From Anthopleura xanthogrammica (taxonomy: Eukaryota; Cnidaria; Anthozoa; Actiniaria; Actiniidae), in the NCBI GenBank assembly GCA_964019055.1, contig OZ025214.1, positions 7,750,858 to 7,814,857 on the forward strand: a stretch of DNA of 64,000 nucleotides, read 5' to 3'. Shown piece after piece: positions 32,201 to 45,369 of the stretch. Within the stretch, counting starts at the first letter, position 1. The number at the start of each line of letters is the position of its first letter. The notes below the pieces were generated by a model, which saw only the letters and a program-made list of their open reading frames with translations, did no database searches and had not been told where the DNA came from. The position numbers and the translations under genes are program-made.

Positions 32201-35200
32201 TGCTGCACGTCATACACTTTGAATCATAAGTTACATGTCGTAATTGTTGAGTACTTGCTCTGAAACCGTCATTAGAAACTGAGATCAAAAGTCCCCCAGC
32301 TGGGGTCCCCACGCGTTTATGATCGTCAAGTCTAGTCGGTGGATCGGGTAGGTCGCATTTCACACCAAACAGATCAGTCATTTTTCCCTGTGTTGTTACA
32401 GGAATTCCTCGAGGGGACCAGGAACCTGGATATACCTACACAACATTCATATGTTAGGCACTATGAAAAACAAAAGCCATTCTATTTCATGGTGTTTCAA
32501 ATATTAGTACCTTGAGCTCTTTCACATGACATGTCAAGTTGTTTGAGTTGATGAACTTCTGGCCCAACAGGTTGGTCTTTTTGCATGGACGCTCACGTAT
32601 ATCACAGAGACCGCCATTGTAGATACTATAATATAAATGATATTTGATAAGTACCAAATAATATTATCGTCACACAAAGAAACTTTCTGGGACTCGTATC
32701 ATGCAATGTCTCCATGAAGGCGATAGAAAACAATGTTAACAGTCATACTTACCCCAACAACTCGGGTACTGCCTGCACTTCCATGGAGCAATCCAATGCA
32801 GTAAAGCCTTTGTCACATATGCAGGTTCTGTTCCTACACCTACCATGTCCACTACAGTCTGCAGGACACAAGTCTTCCACTGCTTGTCTTGGAGGTACCA
32901 ACTCCCCACTTGCAGTATGAGTGTAGAGGGAAAGATTCTTCAATGTGGAATCTTCACATCTGTATTTCATGGTGTTAAATGCTAAGACTGCAAATGTCTT
33001 GTCTCCAGTTAACTGAAACAACCCAACAATACGTTAGAAAACCATCCCAAGGAACATTGAACTGGTATACAAATCTGATACCAATACGTGATTGATTATA
33101 CAAAGACTATGGACTGTATACAGCAAGGCTATAGGTATCTTACATATTTTTGACAGATGCGTTTCAGTCATAAAGAAAAGACGATTATCACTTTCATCAT
33201 CATCATCATCATTATTATTATTATTATTATTATTGTTAATATTATTATTATCACTAACGGGATCATTACCGTCAAATCGTTGACACATTGTATCATGGCA
33301 TTCTTTATGTTTGTGGACGCGATCTCCTTACACACCCCTCCTGCTTTTGATGCCTCGATTTGGCTTCTACAATAAGTGGTTGCTTCATTCTTTGATATGA
33401 CTTCTCTTGGTGATCGTTTGGTACGTATACGGTTCATAGCTCGTAGTACATGTGGATCATCCACGAAGTAACTACGATCCACGTGATCAATGATGTCATC
33501 ACTATACCAGGGAGTGGCTACTGACCGTTTCATACCGAATTGTGATTGGTCATTGAATTGAGTAGTGAGAACTTCCATCCCAGTAGTGTCGATTCTTGTG
33601 AAAATATTGGCGTTGTCATCACACTTAGAGTCCTGTTGGTCCTTTTCGCCTTCGACGGCACAATAGCAAGATCTTCCTTGCTCTGGTTCTTCTTCTTCTT
33701 GCTGAGGCAGGATATTGAAAAAGCTTTTGCCATCTGGAATACTGTCATTAATAATCAAAACAAGAATAAAAGGCATAAAATTGGCAGGAAAATAAAACCT
33801 TGCCGAAATCATTGACCATATGCATGTTGATTTCCATAGTAGATTTTGTTGCCTTATAACAATGTTATAATATTGCTGCTGTTAAACCTCCCTGTTGGAA
33901 AACGTGCAAGAATTAAAATAATATCTGACAACAGAACTAACATGCATCCTCAAATCGATATCATCATTCACAGAATACTCTCTTTATTACATCTAATTTT
34001 ATTCTGTGATAGCTAACTGCTTACCGCCAGCTGCTTGCAAATTCCTTCTCCTCCTCCTTCTCACTCGCATAACGCTTCCCATCACCTCCTTTATCAAAGT
34101 CATCTCCTGGGTCACCATTAAAGTTCCCACAAAGCCCTGAAACTTTTCCCTTGTCAGTGGCTGGTGCATTAATACGAACGTCTAATGACTTGCCAGAACG
34201 CAACACTGAAATCCTGGTACCCGACGACAATATGACCTGCCGACCAAAAATGACAACAAGAATTGTCTTCAGTCAATAACTGTTAGGTTTTTTTTAATAA
34301 GAATATGGATGATACATACCTCCTGCTCTATAGTTGCGCCAGCGATTTGCTTAGTGATCTGTATTCCTTTTGATAGACTACCAGGACTTTTTTTGAAAGT
34401 CCTTAGTATTGTAGGTACTGAATCTTGCATTTTTTTACACATAGATATCATTATGACATCTTTTCCCTCTCGTATTGCTGCACCGCATACACAAGTCATT
34501 TGGTCAACACATAACCAAAGTCGTACGTGAACCTTTGCATATACAATAAGTAAAGAATTATTGAACTACTTATTGGCTGGTCAGTTGGTCAGTTGGTCAG
34601 TTGGTCAGTTGGTCAGTTGGTCAGTTGGTCAGTTGGTCAGTTGGTCAGTTGGTCAGTTGGTCAGTTGGTCAGTTGGTCAGTTGGTCAGTTGGTCAGTTGG
34701 TCAGTTGGTCAGTTGGTCAGTTGGTCAGTTGGTCAGTTGGTCAGTTGGTCAGTTGGTCAGTTGGTCAGTTGGTCAGTTGGTCAGTTGGTCAGTTGGTCAG
34801 TTGGTCAGTTGGTCAGTTGGTCAGTTGGTCAGTAATGAAACCTACCGGGATAGTTTTGACCTAATTACGTATACCTATCCTTTCTACTTACCTATATTGT
34901 ACTTACTTACCAATACCTTAAACAAACCTTGCTGGATATTTTTGATCTTATTACCTATACCTATATATCTACTTGCCTATTGTAGTTATTTTTCTAAGAT
35001 ACCTAAATTAAAAGTACCTGGATTCTTTTGGCTTCGTTGCTGTACATAACATAATCACCCAGTTCATTGTAGAACAGTTTTCTAGAACATAATTGATAAA
35101 AAATTGAAAATATTAAAAAAACAATTTTTAAAATATCTTGATACCCTCCAAAACCACATATAAATTCTCTGAAAACTATATGGCAAAAAATTGATAAAAA

Positions 35201-38200
35201 AAGCGAGGTATTTTGACAAAAATGCCAACAACAAGCTTACCTGTTATCAAACGTGAATAGATTTGGGTCAGTAGTAGTAACGCATACCTTTGTGTCCGTG
35301 TTATCCACTGTAACCTACAAACACATCAATAAACACAATAGTCCCCTTCACAGTTTCCTGCGCCATCTTGAAAGGTAGCCGGGCCTTTGTATCGAAGCGA
35401 GACGAACGGTGACCTTGCGATGATAGAGACATGTGAATAGTTAATAGGCCTTTTTTCTACTGCCAAAATGCTTCTCGAATTTTCTTTTTTGTTCAAATTC
35501 GTATTCCCTAATGAGAACAGTAAGACAATTGGTGCTAATTAACGGAACAAAAGAAAGTGTGCAAGGGATTCTGGTACTGGTAGTAAATGACGTAATAATG
35601 CAAAAAAACCTATTTTCCAAGGTGTTGAAAAAAGGTCTGTATCATTGCAAGGTCACTGTTCGTCTCGTTTTGATGGAAAGGCACGGCTACTTTTCAAGAT
35701 GGCGCAGGGAACTGTGAAAGGGACATACCAATAGACCTCTTTACCTTCGTTGTTTGTTGTGCCCATTTCAGACCATGTGATGCCACTCTTGGGAGTTGAT
35801 TCTTTCATGTGTAAATATTTCAACAAAAAAATATTTCTAAAGGGAATGTCATGTGGTCTGAAATGGGCAATTTGCATACGAAGGTAAAGAGGTCTATTGC
35901 AAAGCATTCATCGATAAACAAAATGTAAATAAACCAGGTGAGTGGGCATTCTAGCAGGAAAGCGTACGAAGCTCAGAAGCTCAGAGAAAGCCAGAGTCCT
36001 CCACGGAAACCTTGTCAACGAGGTTACGATTTTCTTATAAGAAGTTATAACCAATGCATAGATACAGGAAGTGCCTTTGGTAACTGTGAATGTCCTAATC
36101 ATGCATACTATCTCTTGCTAAATTTAGATTTGATCTGTGAGTCAGCCGTTCTGTCTTGGACTATAGCTGACTATAGACCAGAGGTTTCATAGCGGAGCTC
36201 CCGCGCGGGCCCAAGGCCCGCGCGAGCGGAGCACCATACTTAAGAAAAAATGGTAACCCATCGAGTTGATTTTTCATGGCTTGATTACGTCATCACCTTG
36301 TCCATACATACATACATACATACATACATACATACATACATACATACATACATACATACATACATACATACATACATACATACATACATACATACATACA
36401 TACATACATACATACATACATACATACATACATACGTCCGTGTACCACTTTGCACAGGGTTCCCGCGCGCTTTGCTTACTCACAAATGCACAGAAAAATT
36501 GCAATAATGTAGTCAAAGATGGATCAAGAAGTAGTTTTTCTTATTTTTGCAATGCGAAAAATACGCTTAATCGAAGTCATGTCTGTCTTAAAGTGAACAA
36601 AAACAATTTTTCGACTTTAGCGACTTGCTAAAGAAGATTTAGCGAGGGAAAGCGAGGGAAGATTCTTAATCTTACGATGAAGTTTCGTGACTGAAACTTC
36701 AGTGAGAGAAAAAGTGGACTGTAGACCAGAAAAAACCTGATTATACTGCAAGAATGATATTTCAGTTCCGTAGAAAACACTTCATAGAAGGTAAATTCAT
36801 TAATTTTAACTAATATTTCGTAAAAAATCGACAAGAAATGTGTAAACTAGCTGGAGAAAATCTCAGACAAGCCAAGGACGTTGGTTCGGCAAAGATTGTC
36901 TGAAAAAATTGGATAGTTTATCGTTTTTACTGCATTCTAGATTTTTATCATCTTTTTCTTCAATACTTGTGAACCAAAAAAGCGATATTTGAAGCTTTGA
37001 GTTTTTGTTTTTGATCCCATTTCAAGAAAAAAGGCTAAGACTTAGTAAAAAGACTTGGTTCTTTGAAAAAATATATTTTTCGGCCAGCAAACCTCACGCG
37101 AAGTCAAAACAAGATTCCAGTTTCATAATCATATGAATATTTTGACATTTTTATAGATAATTTATTTTAATGTTGAATGAAATATGAAAAAGGAATACAT
37201 ATCACACCAAATATTTGCTATTTATCTGGCTTTTCCAGCTATTACTATTACACAATCGCAAAAATGTTGAGTTTTGTTTTTTTTTATGGATAAGCTCGGA
37301 TAAGCTTATGTTTTTGTAAGATATTTCGCTCGATAATAAAGTTAAGAATAAATCTGATCTGAAAAAAAAAACTTTTAAAAGACCAACTTAATAACAAAGA
37401 AAATTATTATCTTGCATTAATGAATATGTCTCTTTTTACATGTGAAGTTCAAGTGAATGTAAGCTTAAGCTTATCGGTAATATTTTTCGACAATTTTCAG
37501 TGTAGTTCCCTTTCCACCTAAAAAAGATTTGCTGAATGAAATCCTTTGTTCTATACATGTACTCATATGTTCTACAATCTATAATTATTTTTCTTCGAAT
37601 TGAAAAGTTTTCTAATGCTTTTGAAGGCTTAAAATAATGGTTTTTCTTTTAGTTTTTCCTCCTGGGTTTTGGAAAATCAAACGAAGTGGTAACGCTATAA
37701 CCAGCGTTATGCCGCGTCACACAATTGTCACGTTTTTAGCACTAAATATACTATTTATGGGAGCTCCGCTTTTAGGCAGTGCCTAAATCTATATATTAGT
37801 ATTGATAGAAATTGGATGGTAACCTGAATTGGTGAAGAAATGAACATCGCCAACTATTCCGGCCATGCGCCCGCGATGAGTCAGCGGTAATTATAATAAA
37901 TGCTTTACAAAATGGCTACTGAATTTTGTAAGGAAATGTATGGGCATCATAACTAATATCGCAAATAAGAATATAAATAATAAATACCTGCAGTTTGCAG
38001 GAGTGAAATATTATTAAGCAACATGAGATGGCCTCAGAATCATAAAAATTCAGTTGTAATGTTAACATTCTACTTTTCGTTTCAACTTGTCTTCACGAAG
38101 GCCTTTCATCCCATACATTCCTTTGTGCCTATAGTGAAATTTGATGAAAATGAGGAAAAAACAAGTCTGGTATGTATACTTCAAGGATTGGAATTCCATT

Positions 38201-41200
38201 TGCGTGACCGTATCAATAAACTAGACCCGTTTGCCAACCAAATACCAAATTTTGAAGCTCAAAACAAGAATATTTACTTTTCGTTTTTTCGTCTAAAAAC
38301 GCATAAAAACTGAAAAGTCCCAAACCTGGTTCATCATCAGTCTCCGCTGTCTCTTGTTCACGTCACAGTCTGAAATCATGAGCGATTTTTTACCCGAAAA
38401 AACGAGAAAAGTAGGACAATCTTGGTACCAAAATTCACTTCAGAAACTCAGCTTTCCAATTCATTCTGAGATTACTGCAAAGTGAATTATGTTGTCAGCA
38501 GTTAAATCTGTGACAATTTTACTTCCGGTGAAAATGCCCGCGAAATTCAGAGACGTTTGCGGGAAAATTATTTTTTTTCAAAACAACACTGCCTTCTTCA
38601 TGTCGGATTTCTTGACAAATTTAGATCTTACCAAGCTCCAGAATGCTTTAAAAGATGAAGATATTAACAGTCTAGAATATGTAAAAAACAGGAACAATCT
38701 AGTGCATTTATTATGATTACCGCTGACGCAAAACGGCCGCACAAGACCGGAATAGTTGGCGATGAGCTGTTCACTCTAGCTTGAGAGAGAACTCAGAAAT
38801 CCCTTCTGGATGCCACAAACTCAAGTTACCTTCACAGATGGCATTCGATAGTTATCCAAATCCAACCAACTCGTTCCAGTACCCTGTGGTTTAAAATGAA
38901 ATGAGTAGCTTTCTCTTTGATCCTGTTGGTTGTCACATATTCCTCGAATAGTTATTGTTTTGCCATGAGTGATGTCTTGTGTCTTCAGTTCCACGTGGCA
39001 CTTGTCGACTGCAGCTTGTCGTCTTTGTGCTTTATACTCTTGGGGTATCAACACGGACACCAGTATTCTGTCAGCGTCTGGTGTGTCCATGATGGGAGCT
39101 ATGGGAACAGTTGGTCTTAAGGTAACCGTTAATTTCTCTCCTATGTTGCATTCCTTGACGATGACATGGCGAGGGAAAACCTGGAAAATCACAAAATTAT
39201 TTCAGCACTAGACCGTTTCAGAATGATCTACGATAGGAATACAAAAAGATATCAAAATCAAACGCAGAAGTAGCATTTCTTTTATATTATCCGGTTAATC
39301 TTCCAATGTAGCTAATTTTACGGGAAAGGGTTTATGAAAGTTATATCTAAATAATCTCTATTTCTTATATTTATCATAATGCAGAATCGTTCTCGCATTT
39401 GAAATTTCGAAAATAGCTTCAAGCTGAGAGTGAGCAGGCTTCTGGTTAAACATTCAATTGAGGTGGTATAAAAGACACAACTCTATTAAATATTTTGAAT
39501 TTCGAATTATTTGTACAATGCAATGTCAATGGTTTCATCAGCCGGTTATTTCATCATCATTTAATGTCTCTTACGCTTACAGAGAAAAGGTACCGAGGAA
39601 AGGGTTTGACCAGAAGTGCAAGGGATGCGTGGCACCAGCAGCCTACCCCTGACGCGAGGGGGAATAGACTGAGCGTGGTGCTTGGTCAGTTATTGTGGAA
39701 CCGGTTTCATCCTTAACGCACCTATCAAACTGATGCTAACCCCAAATCTGCAGCGACTAGAGTGAACTTGCCGGTTGCCATGAGAACGAGAACTCTTAAG
39801 CCCCTGGGAGCCCCTCAAGCATGACCCGAGCCCCGGCCTTGAAAGCTCTAAGAACATCAACTTACGTTAACCACAATTGACACAATATGATATAAATACA
39901 ATGATTACATTTTCCAGGAATAGATTTCGGACTTGTCTTCTATGTTTTATCATTTTGAACAAGACAACGATCATGCAAATCAGTATATTCGCCTCATTAT
40001 ACTTGGACATATTAAATGAAATACAGAAAAAATATGTATACATGTAGGACACTATCGTCTCTAATGTTCGTGTAACGAGAAAAACAAAAACATTGGAAAA
40101 TTAAGTCAAATGCTGTCTTAACAAGTGCAGTGGTGCATTAAGTAAATTTACGTCATTAATCCAATTGGTCAGATCAATTCTATTATTTTTACAAACTTAC
40201 TTCAGTAAAACATGGCGTCTGTACGTTTGTAGTTTCTCATTACCTGGATTCCAACATAGTACTGATTGCTATCCTTCCCAGTCGCTGTCCATTTGTTGGT
40301 CTTCTTTTTTGCGTTCTTCATAAAAAGTCTACACCAGACCTGCGGTGCATGTGAAAGATAGTGAATACTTGGACTCAAAACATACAGTGTAGAACATCCC
40401 CTTTGTCTTTGAACTTACTTGCAATAATTACTTTCGATACATTACTTGCAAGGTACATTTGTTTCGCATGTAACCTTTGAAACCGTGAATTGTAACTATG
40501 TGAATTAATTAATTAATTAATTAATGGAAAAATAGATAGATAAAATAAATGAAGAAAGGAAGGAAGGAAGGAAGGAAGGAAGGAAGGAAGGAAGGGATAG
40601 ATAAACTATTTGCACTAACAGGTCACATCCCTTCTCCCCTCTCCTCCTCGTAAACAAGCAGTTGTTAGCTGACTATGTTTCAAAAATAGACAAACTGAAT
40701 TAAATATAAAAACGAATATTTTAACATGGATTAGTTTGGGAACACGCGCTGGCTTCCAGCAGGGAAAAAGATAGACTGACCGTATCTCCCAGTGCAAAGT
40801 GGTCAGGCAGCCGAATCGAACTTTCTCTTCGACTACAATCTTGAGTATCTCGAATACACCAGCTGTCCTTCTTCACAGCAATTTTTGATCTTCTTCCATT
40901 ATACCATTCCACCAGGTACGAGACGTCTTTCATCTCAGGAAATTTAAACCTGCATAACATTTCTAGCTGTGTGGCCGAGCCATTGCGATATGAGACGATT
41001 GGTGTTCGAACAAGGTTGATGGGAAAATCTACAATTAACAGTGAAAACTATTGAATTAAATGTACTACAAATTGTGGATTGAAATTTTGGATTCGCATTA
41101 CAATATGCCAATATAGTTACCATCGCAGTTTTCTTTTCCTTTTGGACAAGGGTCAGCTGTAGAGACAAATGCAAATTGTTTAGCGGTTTTAAATTATTCA

Positions 41201-44200
41201 AGTGTTATTGTACTATAGGCCTTATGGAAAAACGTTGGGTCCTAATTTTTATTAATGAAATACTTATTTAATATTGGGAGATTGTGTTGTTACCAACTAA
41301 CAATACAATTCCCCAATTTCCTTCTAAATGCTGTCTGGTTCTTGTAAAAATTTTAAAATTTTAAAATTTCTGAGTTTGGCTCAGTTTTGGATAACATTCT
41401 CGAAGTAGTACAATCAGTAGAATTTCTCGATTCATGATACATCTATACTACCTAAAATATTTGTTTCTGAATGGGTGATGGATTGTGAATTTTCTCTTAA
41501 TCCTTGCAATTAATTAATTGCATACATCCGGGAACTTTAAACCATGTGTAGTTGTATGTAAATGTATTATTGAAAGGAAATAACACCTAATGTCTCGACG
41601 TTAGGGATTGATAAAAAATACCACTTGTATTTGATGAAAGTTGCTTTAGTTAATACCGTGCTACGCACTCGTGGTATTAAGGAGGATCTCGATGGGGTGG
41701 TAGCTTTTACGGTTAACGGTTAAAAATTTGGCTTTTTTTAAGCAGTTTTCATCAAATACCGTGGTATTTTTCATTAATTCTTGTCAAACGGTGGTATTAT
41801 CTAGCTATTCTAATTGTCAATAGTAAAATATTTGGAACATATAAGGTTGCTCTTGGAAACACACGTAACCATACAGGTCTTTTTTATTCTTTATATCGCC
41901 CAAAGGCTTAAGCGATTACATGAGCTTTAATTCAATTATTTTGTTTTCTTCTTCGAATTTGGCTGCTTTGAAACCCAGTCATAGAAAAAAACACTAGTGC
42001 CTAAAAAAAATTGAACCCCCACCCCTAGGTTTCTAATGGTCCACCTCTTATAATAAGGTCATGACCTCCAAAGAATATTTAATGCTTTAGATAAAAAAAA
42101 AGAAGAAAAGAATAAGGACTGTTCCGTCCCTATAATACATTACGTATTGAACAAGATCGTCCACTTCTTCGCCATCCTGGGCAACAGTAGTAGCTTGTGT
42201 AGACCTTTTGCCTAGCTTTTCTCATAGCATTTCTGCAGATATTATAATTAAATAGATAGTATCAATAATATTTGACCTTTGAAGAAGCTCCGGACCTGAT
42301 TTTTAGGCATGTTTTAGGGTAGTTGCTGGCCCGAAAATTTATACTATTAAAGATAGATAGATAGATTTATTAGAAAACTAAATTGCAGCCGTAAGGTTGA
42401 ATTACATAGCTAATAATGAATAATAAATAATACTACAAAATATATTTGAAATATATTAAGAAATATATAAATATATATGTATATAAAATTATCAATAAGA
42501 TATATTAAAAACATAGTACATCGAGTCCTAACCCTATCAACTAATAATTAAAAATTAATTAATAATTAATAATTAATATTTATCATTATTTATTAATTAT
42601 TATTGATAATCATTAATATCGTTACTAATGTAATATGTACAAATAATTATTTATGTTTTATCATTATTGTATTTTGTGTAAATAAACATGAAACTGAGGT
42701 CCGGGATTATTAGACGTAAAATTTTACATGTGCCGAATCATTCGTATAGGTAATAATATGGTTTCGAGTTCAATTTGGGATTAATTTACACGAGTATGTG
42801 CAATTTGAGGTCTTTGAAAAACACACGAGTGCGAATTATCCCAAATTGAACGAGAAACAATATGATTACTTGTTAATAATATACATGAAAAACCTTACAA
42901 ACTTTACCGTCCAACATTGAAAATCTCAAGAAAAACTTTGAGCCCGCGCTCACCAACGTTTTAGCCGTTTTCACCGCTTAAACTTGTTCCTTCGCGATCG
43001 GAAAATGCATAGCCTTGATGCTTAATAATGTTATCAACAGCAGTATCAAAAAAAAATTGGTTTCAAGACCGTTTTCGGAAAATATAATTTGCATTGTGTT
43101 ACACTTTTTTGCACTGTGTTACAGATTTTTGCAAAGTGTTACACTTGAACTGCACTGCTCTAAGCCAATCAAATTCCAGTAATTTTTTCATGTATATTAT
43201 TATAATGCAAACTGTGAGTTCAAACAATTTGCATTAGATTCGGCACATGTGAAATTCAACGTCTAAACCGGGCCTTATTATATACTCATTTCAATAAAGT
43301 TAGTCACCAAAAAACCTAAAAACCTGAGACCCGCAAGTGTGTTTGGACACTATCTGTCTGAAATTATGATCAAAATATTTGAACTCTAGAGCTCATATAG
43401 CATTGTATTGTTTTATTATATTTTAAATTACTCATTTTATTTTGTATATTTGTACATATTGTAATTCACCTGTATGACAGTACGATGATATGTTTTCCAG
43501 TAAACCTTATTATCATTGTGGGTATAGTTACATTTTGCATGTTTCAACCACTCGATAACTATTGATGCACTATTTTATCAGTTACACTTTCACCTCCTTT
43601 GAGCTAGCAGCCTCATGCTTCACTTTGTATCAAAAAGCTTTACTTGTAAATATGAAATGTTTTGCCACGATCCCCAGCGGTCTCAGCTTTGTAGGTTTTT
43701 GGTAACTAACTTTATTGAAATAAGTATACATATATTCCACAGGAAAAAGATGATCATAAATATTTCTTACATGAAGTATTTATATGAGATCCCGAATGGC
43801 CCCTTGCGAAAGAAACGTTTCACTCTCGGATTCCTTCTTTGAGTTTTCGAACACACGTTCTCTCTAAAACAACAACAACACAAAAGAAAACATGGTAACC
43901 AGAATTTCTTTTAGATTCAGTCTGGAGATTGTGTTTGCCTAAAACCGGCGATGGGACGTGGGGAAGGGAACTGGGCCTTGGGACAGGAACGCGGGTAAAA
44001 AGAACTCCAGGACTCGATATTCAGATTGAATTGACTAACAAACATTTTTGTCATTTTCAAAGTAAACATTTGAGGTATTTAATGAAATAAAAGAACACGT
44101 TGAGTTGAATACTCTACAGAAAGGAATTCTTTCAGCAAGCAGAGGAACCTTCTGCATCGTTTTTCTCCAAAATTTCTCGACCGAAGACCGAAGGCATGTC

Positions 44201-44707
44201 TGCAAACACTGAACAACAAGGTCCTCGAGCAGTCACTTCAAAGTGACGGTAAATAGAGATTACCACATGTTAACAGCCTGATATCGTTTTTATTCACGAG
44301 ATCCCCTATCATATCGCGAACAAGCGAGTCTGCGAGCTGACAAATCCGCTATCACGGCCTAATTGCACGGATATCGACCCTAAATGTGTAATAAAACATG
44401 ATACAAGTGAAAAATATCCTATCAGCACTGTGATTGGCTATAAGATATTTTTCACTATTAAAAAAGAGAATCGTATAACCAATAGGATCGCTTCTCGTTT
44501 GCTAAGACATGATTGTTATCCAATGGCTTGGAAGCATATAAATCTCAGTACTTAATGAATATATATACAGACATATTAAATAAACTTTGGCGAATAAAAA
44601 AACAATCGTGCCTCAGTTATTACTTTACAGACTCACCCCAGTGGATCCAGATCACTTCCTTGGCTTTCTTTCAAAACCAAAAACACAACGCTGACTCCCA
44701 ACAACAT
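29285..44707 (-). CDS. VWDE-like secreted multidomain protein, copy 2
   Basis: Exons: 44637-44707, 43771-43863, 42144-42211, 41121-41156, 40781-41028, 40244-40339, 38830-39180, 35241-35314, 35018-35081, 34320-34532, 34025-34236, 33270-33741, 32753-33012, 32511-32625, 32178-32435, 32017-32142, 31735-31849, 31262-31657, 30834-31133, 29851-30126, 29285-29292. Architecture is as in copy 1, about 1283 residues, all phases closed. Exon 4 has a proper donor (GATG|GTAACT), unlike copy 1. The ATG homologous to the start in copies 1 and 3 (44729) is followed by a 2-nt deletion. It now opens a 25-codon frame that stops inside the exon, so I start at the next in-frame ATG (44707, MLLGVSVVFLVLKESQG), which still makes a signal peptide. 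The 3' half of exon 2 differs strongly from copy 1. The introns hold at least five insertions absent from one or both other copies. Confidence 0.88.
30207..30821. mobile_element. TTAA-flanked piggyBac-like MITE (copy 2, FN3-FN3 intron)
   Basis: The left end is GGACGTTTGCGGGCA after TTAA (30203-30206). The right end is degraded (TGCCCGCGAAATT). It is the same element at the same place as 48327-48903 in copy 3. Copy 1 has only GGTTAAGTCGG here, in a 95-bp intron. Confidence 0.8.
34577..34832. repeat. Octamer minisatellite, copy 2 (about 32 units)
   Basis: One variant unit CTGGTCAG, then 31 perfect TTGGTCAG units (34585-34832), in the same intron as the 150-unit array of copy 1. Flanks are nearly identical, so the difference is pure array length. 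The SWSVGQLV frames over it are artefacts. Confidence 0.97.
35341..35724. mobile_element. Long-TIR fold-back element (copy 2, intron 7)
   Basis: Arms of about 90 bp run inward from each end, with landmarks CTGCGCCATCTTGAAA and TTTCAAGATGGCGCAG, and GAGACGAACGGTGACCTTGC with its complement. Copy 1 lacks it. No coding content. Confidence 0.85.
35730..35897. mobile_element. 168-bp MITE beside the long-TIR element
   Basis: AATAGACCTCTTTACCTTCG opens and CGAAGGTAAAGAGGTCTATT closes it. Inner arms GCCCATTTCAGACCA and TGGTCTGAAATGGGC pair perfectly. It starts 5 bp after the previous element, so one may have landed beside the other. Absent from copy 1. Confidence 0.88.
36192..37796 (+). mobile_element. 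1.6-kb TA-flanked GCGGAGCTCC element (copy 2, intron 7)
   Basis: Same family as 4608-6148. The pre-insertion site survives in copy 1: CAGAGGTTTCATAGTATTG at about 19488-19506. Here TA sits on both sides (36190-36191 and 37797-37798). It contains a CATA microsatellite of about 130 bp (36303-36434), longer than in the first copy. High identity with 4608-6148 indicates recent activity. No protein-coding frame of its own. Confidence 0.9.
37846..38763. mobile_element. 0.92-kb element with perfect 17-bp TIRs (copy 2, intron 7)
   Basis: ATCGCCAACTATTCCGG and CCGGAATAGTTGGCGAT are exact inverted ends, followed inside by TCAGCGGTAAT and ATTACCGCTGA. Copy 1 reads GAAATGAAGCTGTTC here, the uninterrupted site. 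It is homologous to 23585-24511, which sits in a different intron of copy 1. Two short frames are shared in part between the copies (KAFHPIHSFVPIVKF; TNLDLTKLQNALKD). Superfamily unknown. Confidence 0.88.
40555..40595. repeat. (GGAA)n microsatellite, copy 2
   Basis: Longer version of the GGAA run at 21029-21056, in the same intron. Confidence 0.9.
42744..43203. other. Copy-2-specific insertion in intron 2
   Basis: About 460 bp between GCCGAATCATTC and ATAATGCAAACTG is missing from copy 1 (GCCGAATCATTCTAATGCAA near 23080). It includes GTTCAATTTGGGA and TCCCAAATTGAAC as inverted neighbours and repeated GTGTTACA motifs. Ends and class are uncertain. Confidence 0.6.
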
Positions 44708-45013
44708 TTGCACAGTTCCAGTGATCCATGTCTACAGAGTAGTAAGAAAAAATGCTTTACTGTAAATTTCACCGTAAGGCATACTTACTGGCCACATCTT
44801 GGAAAGAATAAAACTGAAACTACTTTCTATTTCTGCAACTGAAACCTATATATGAAGAAATGCAAGTTTTTTCACGAAATGTACTGTGCAATATCTTCTT
44901 GAAAGTTGCTAGAAATGAGCCGGCAGCTCAGAAAAAAAACAGTCAATTAAATGGCGATTCATTCAGTTGCAACTTTATGATTTTTTTTCCAAAGTAACGA
45001 AATATTTACCCAC

Positions 45014-45248
45014 CTCAGTGCAATTTATCCGTTTGCAGGGAAGTTTAGGGACACTGTGAAGTATCGTAGCTCGTAGTCATCCAGCTGAGCTCAGCTTAGA
45101 ACTGAGTCAAACGAGGTCTGGTTAAGGTTCATAAAAGATCAACAAATATGTGAAGTATGATATGCCCTGATGTGACTGAGCAGAATTGGCAAAAGGTCAG
45201 AGCATTTTTCTTTACCGCGTCGTTGTCTAGTTCTACCATCAAGCGTTC
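45014..45248 (-). promoter_or_regulatory. 5' UTR exon and promoter block, VWDE-like copy 2
   Basis: Donor CTGAG|GTGGGT at 45014. The conserved block from CAAACGAGG to CAAGCGTTC matches 26931-27069 and 59276-59414. Confidence 0.55.
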
Positions 45249-45369
45249 TTGATCAAGAAAAGAAACAATAACGAAGATAGAAATAATCTCTAATACAAAT
45301 ACTTAAAGAATAAAATAGCATAAAATAATTTCCAGACCAAAATGCAAAGATAGAAAGAATTTAGCACCA

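Noticed and set aside
36250..36631. IHTYIHTY frames on + and CMYVCMYV frame on -
   Set aside because: Translation of a CATA microsatellite inside a mobile element; the homologous element at 4608 has a different array length.
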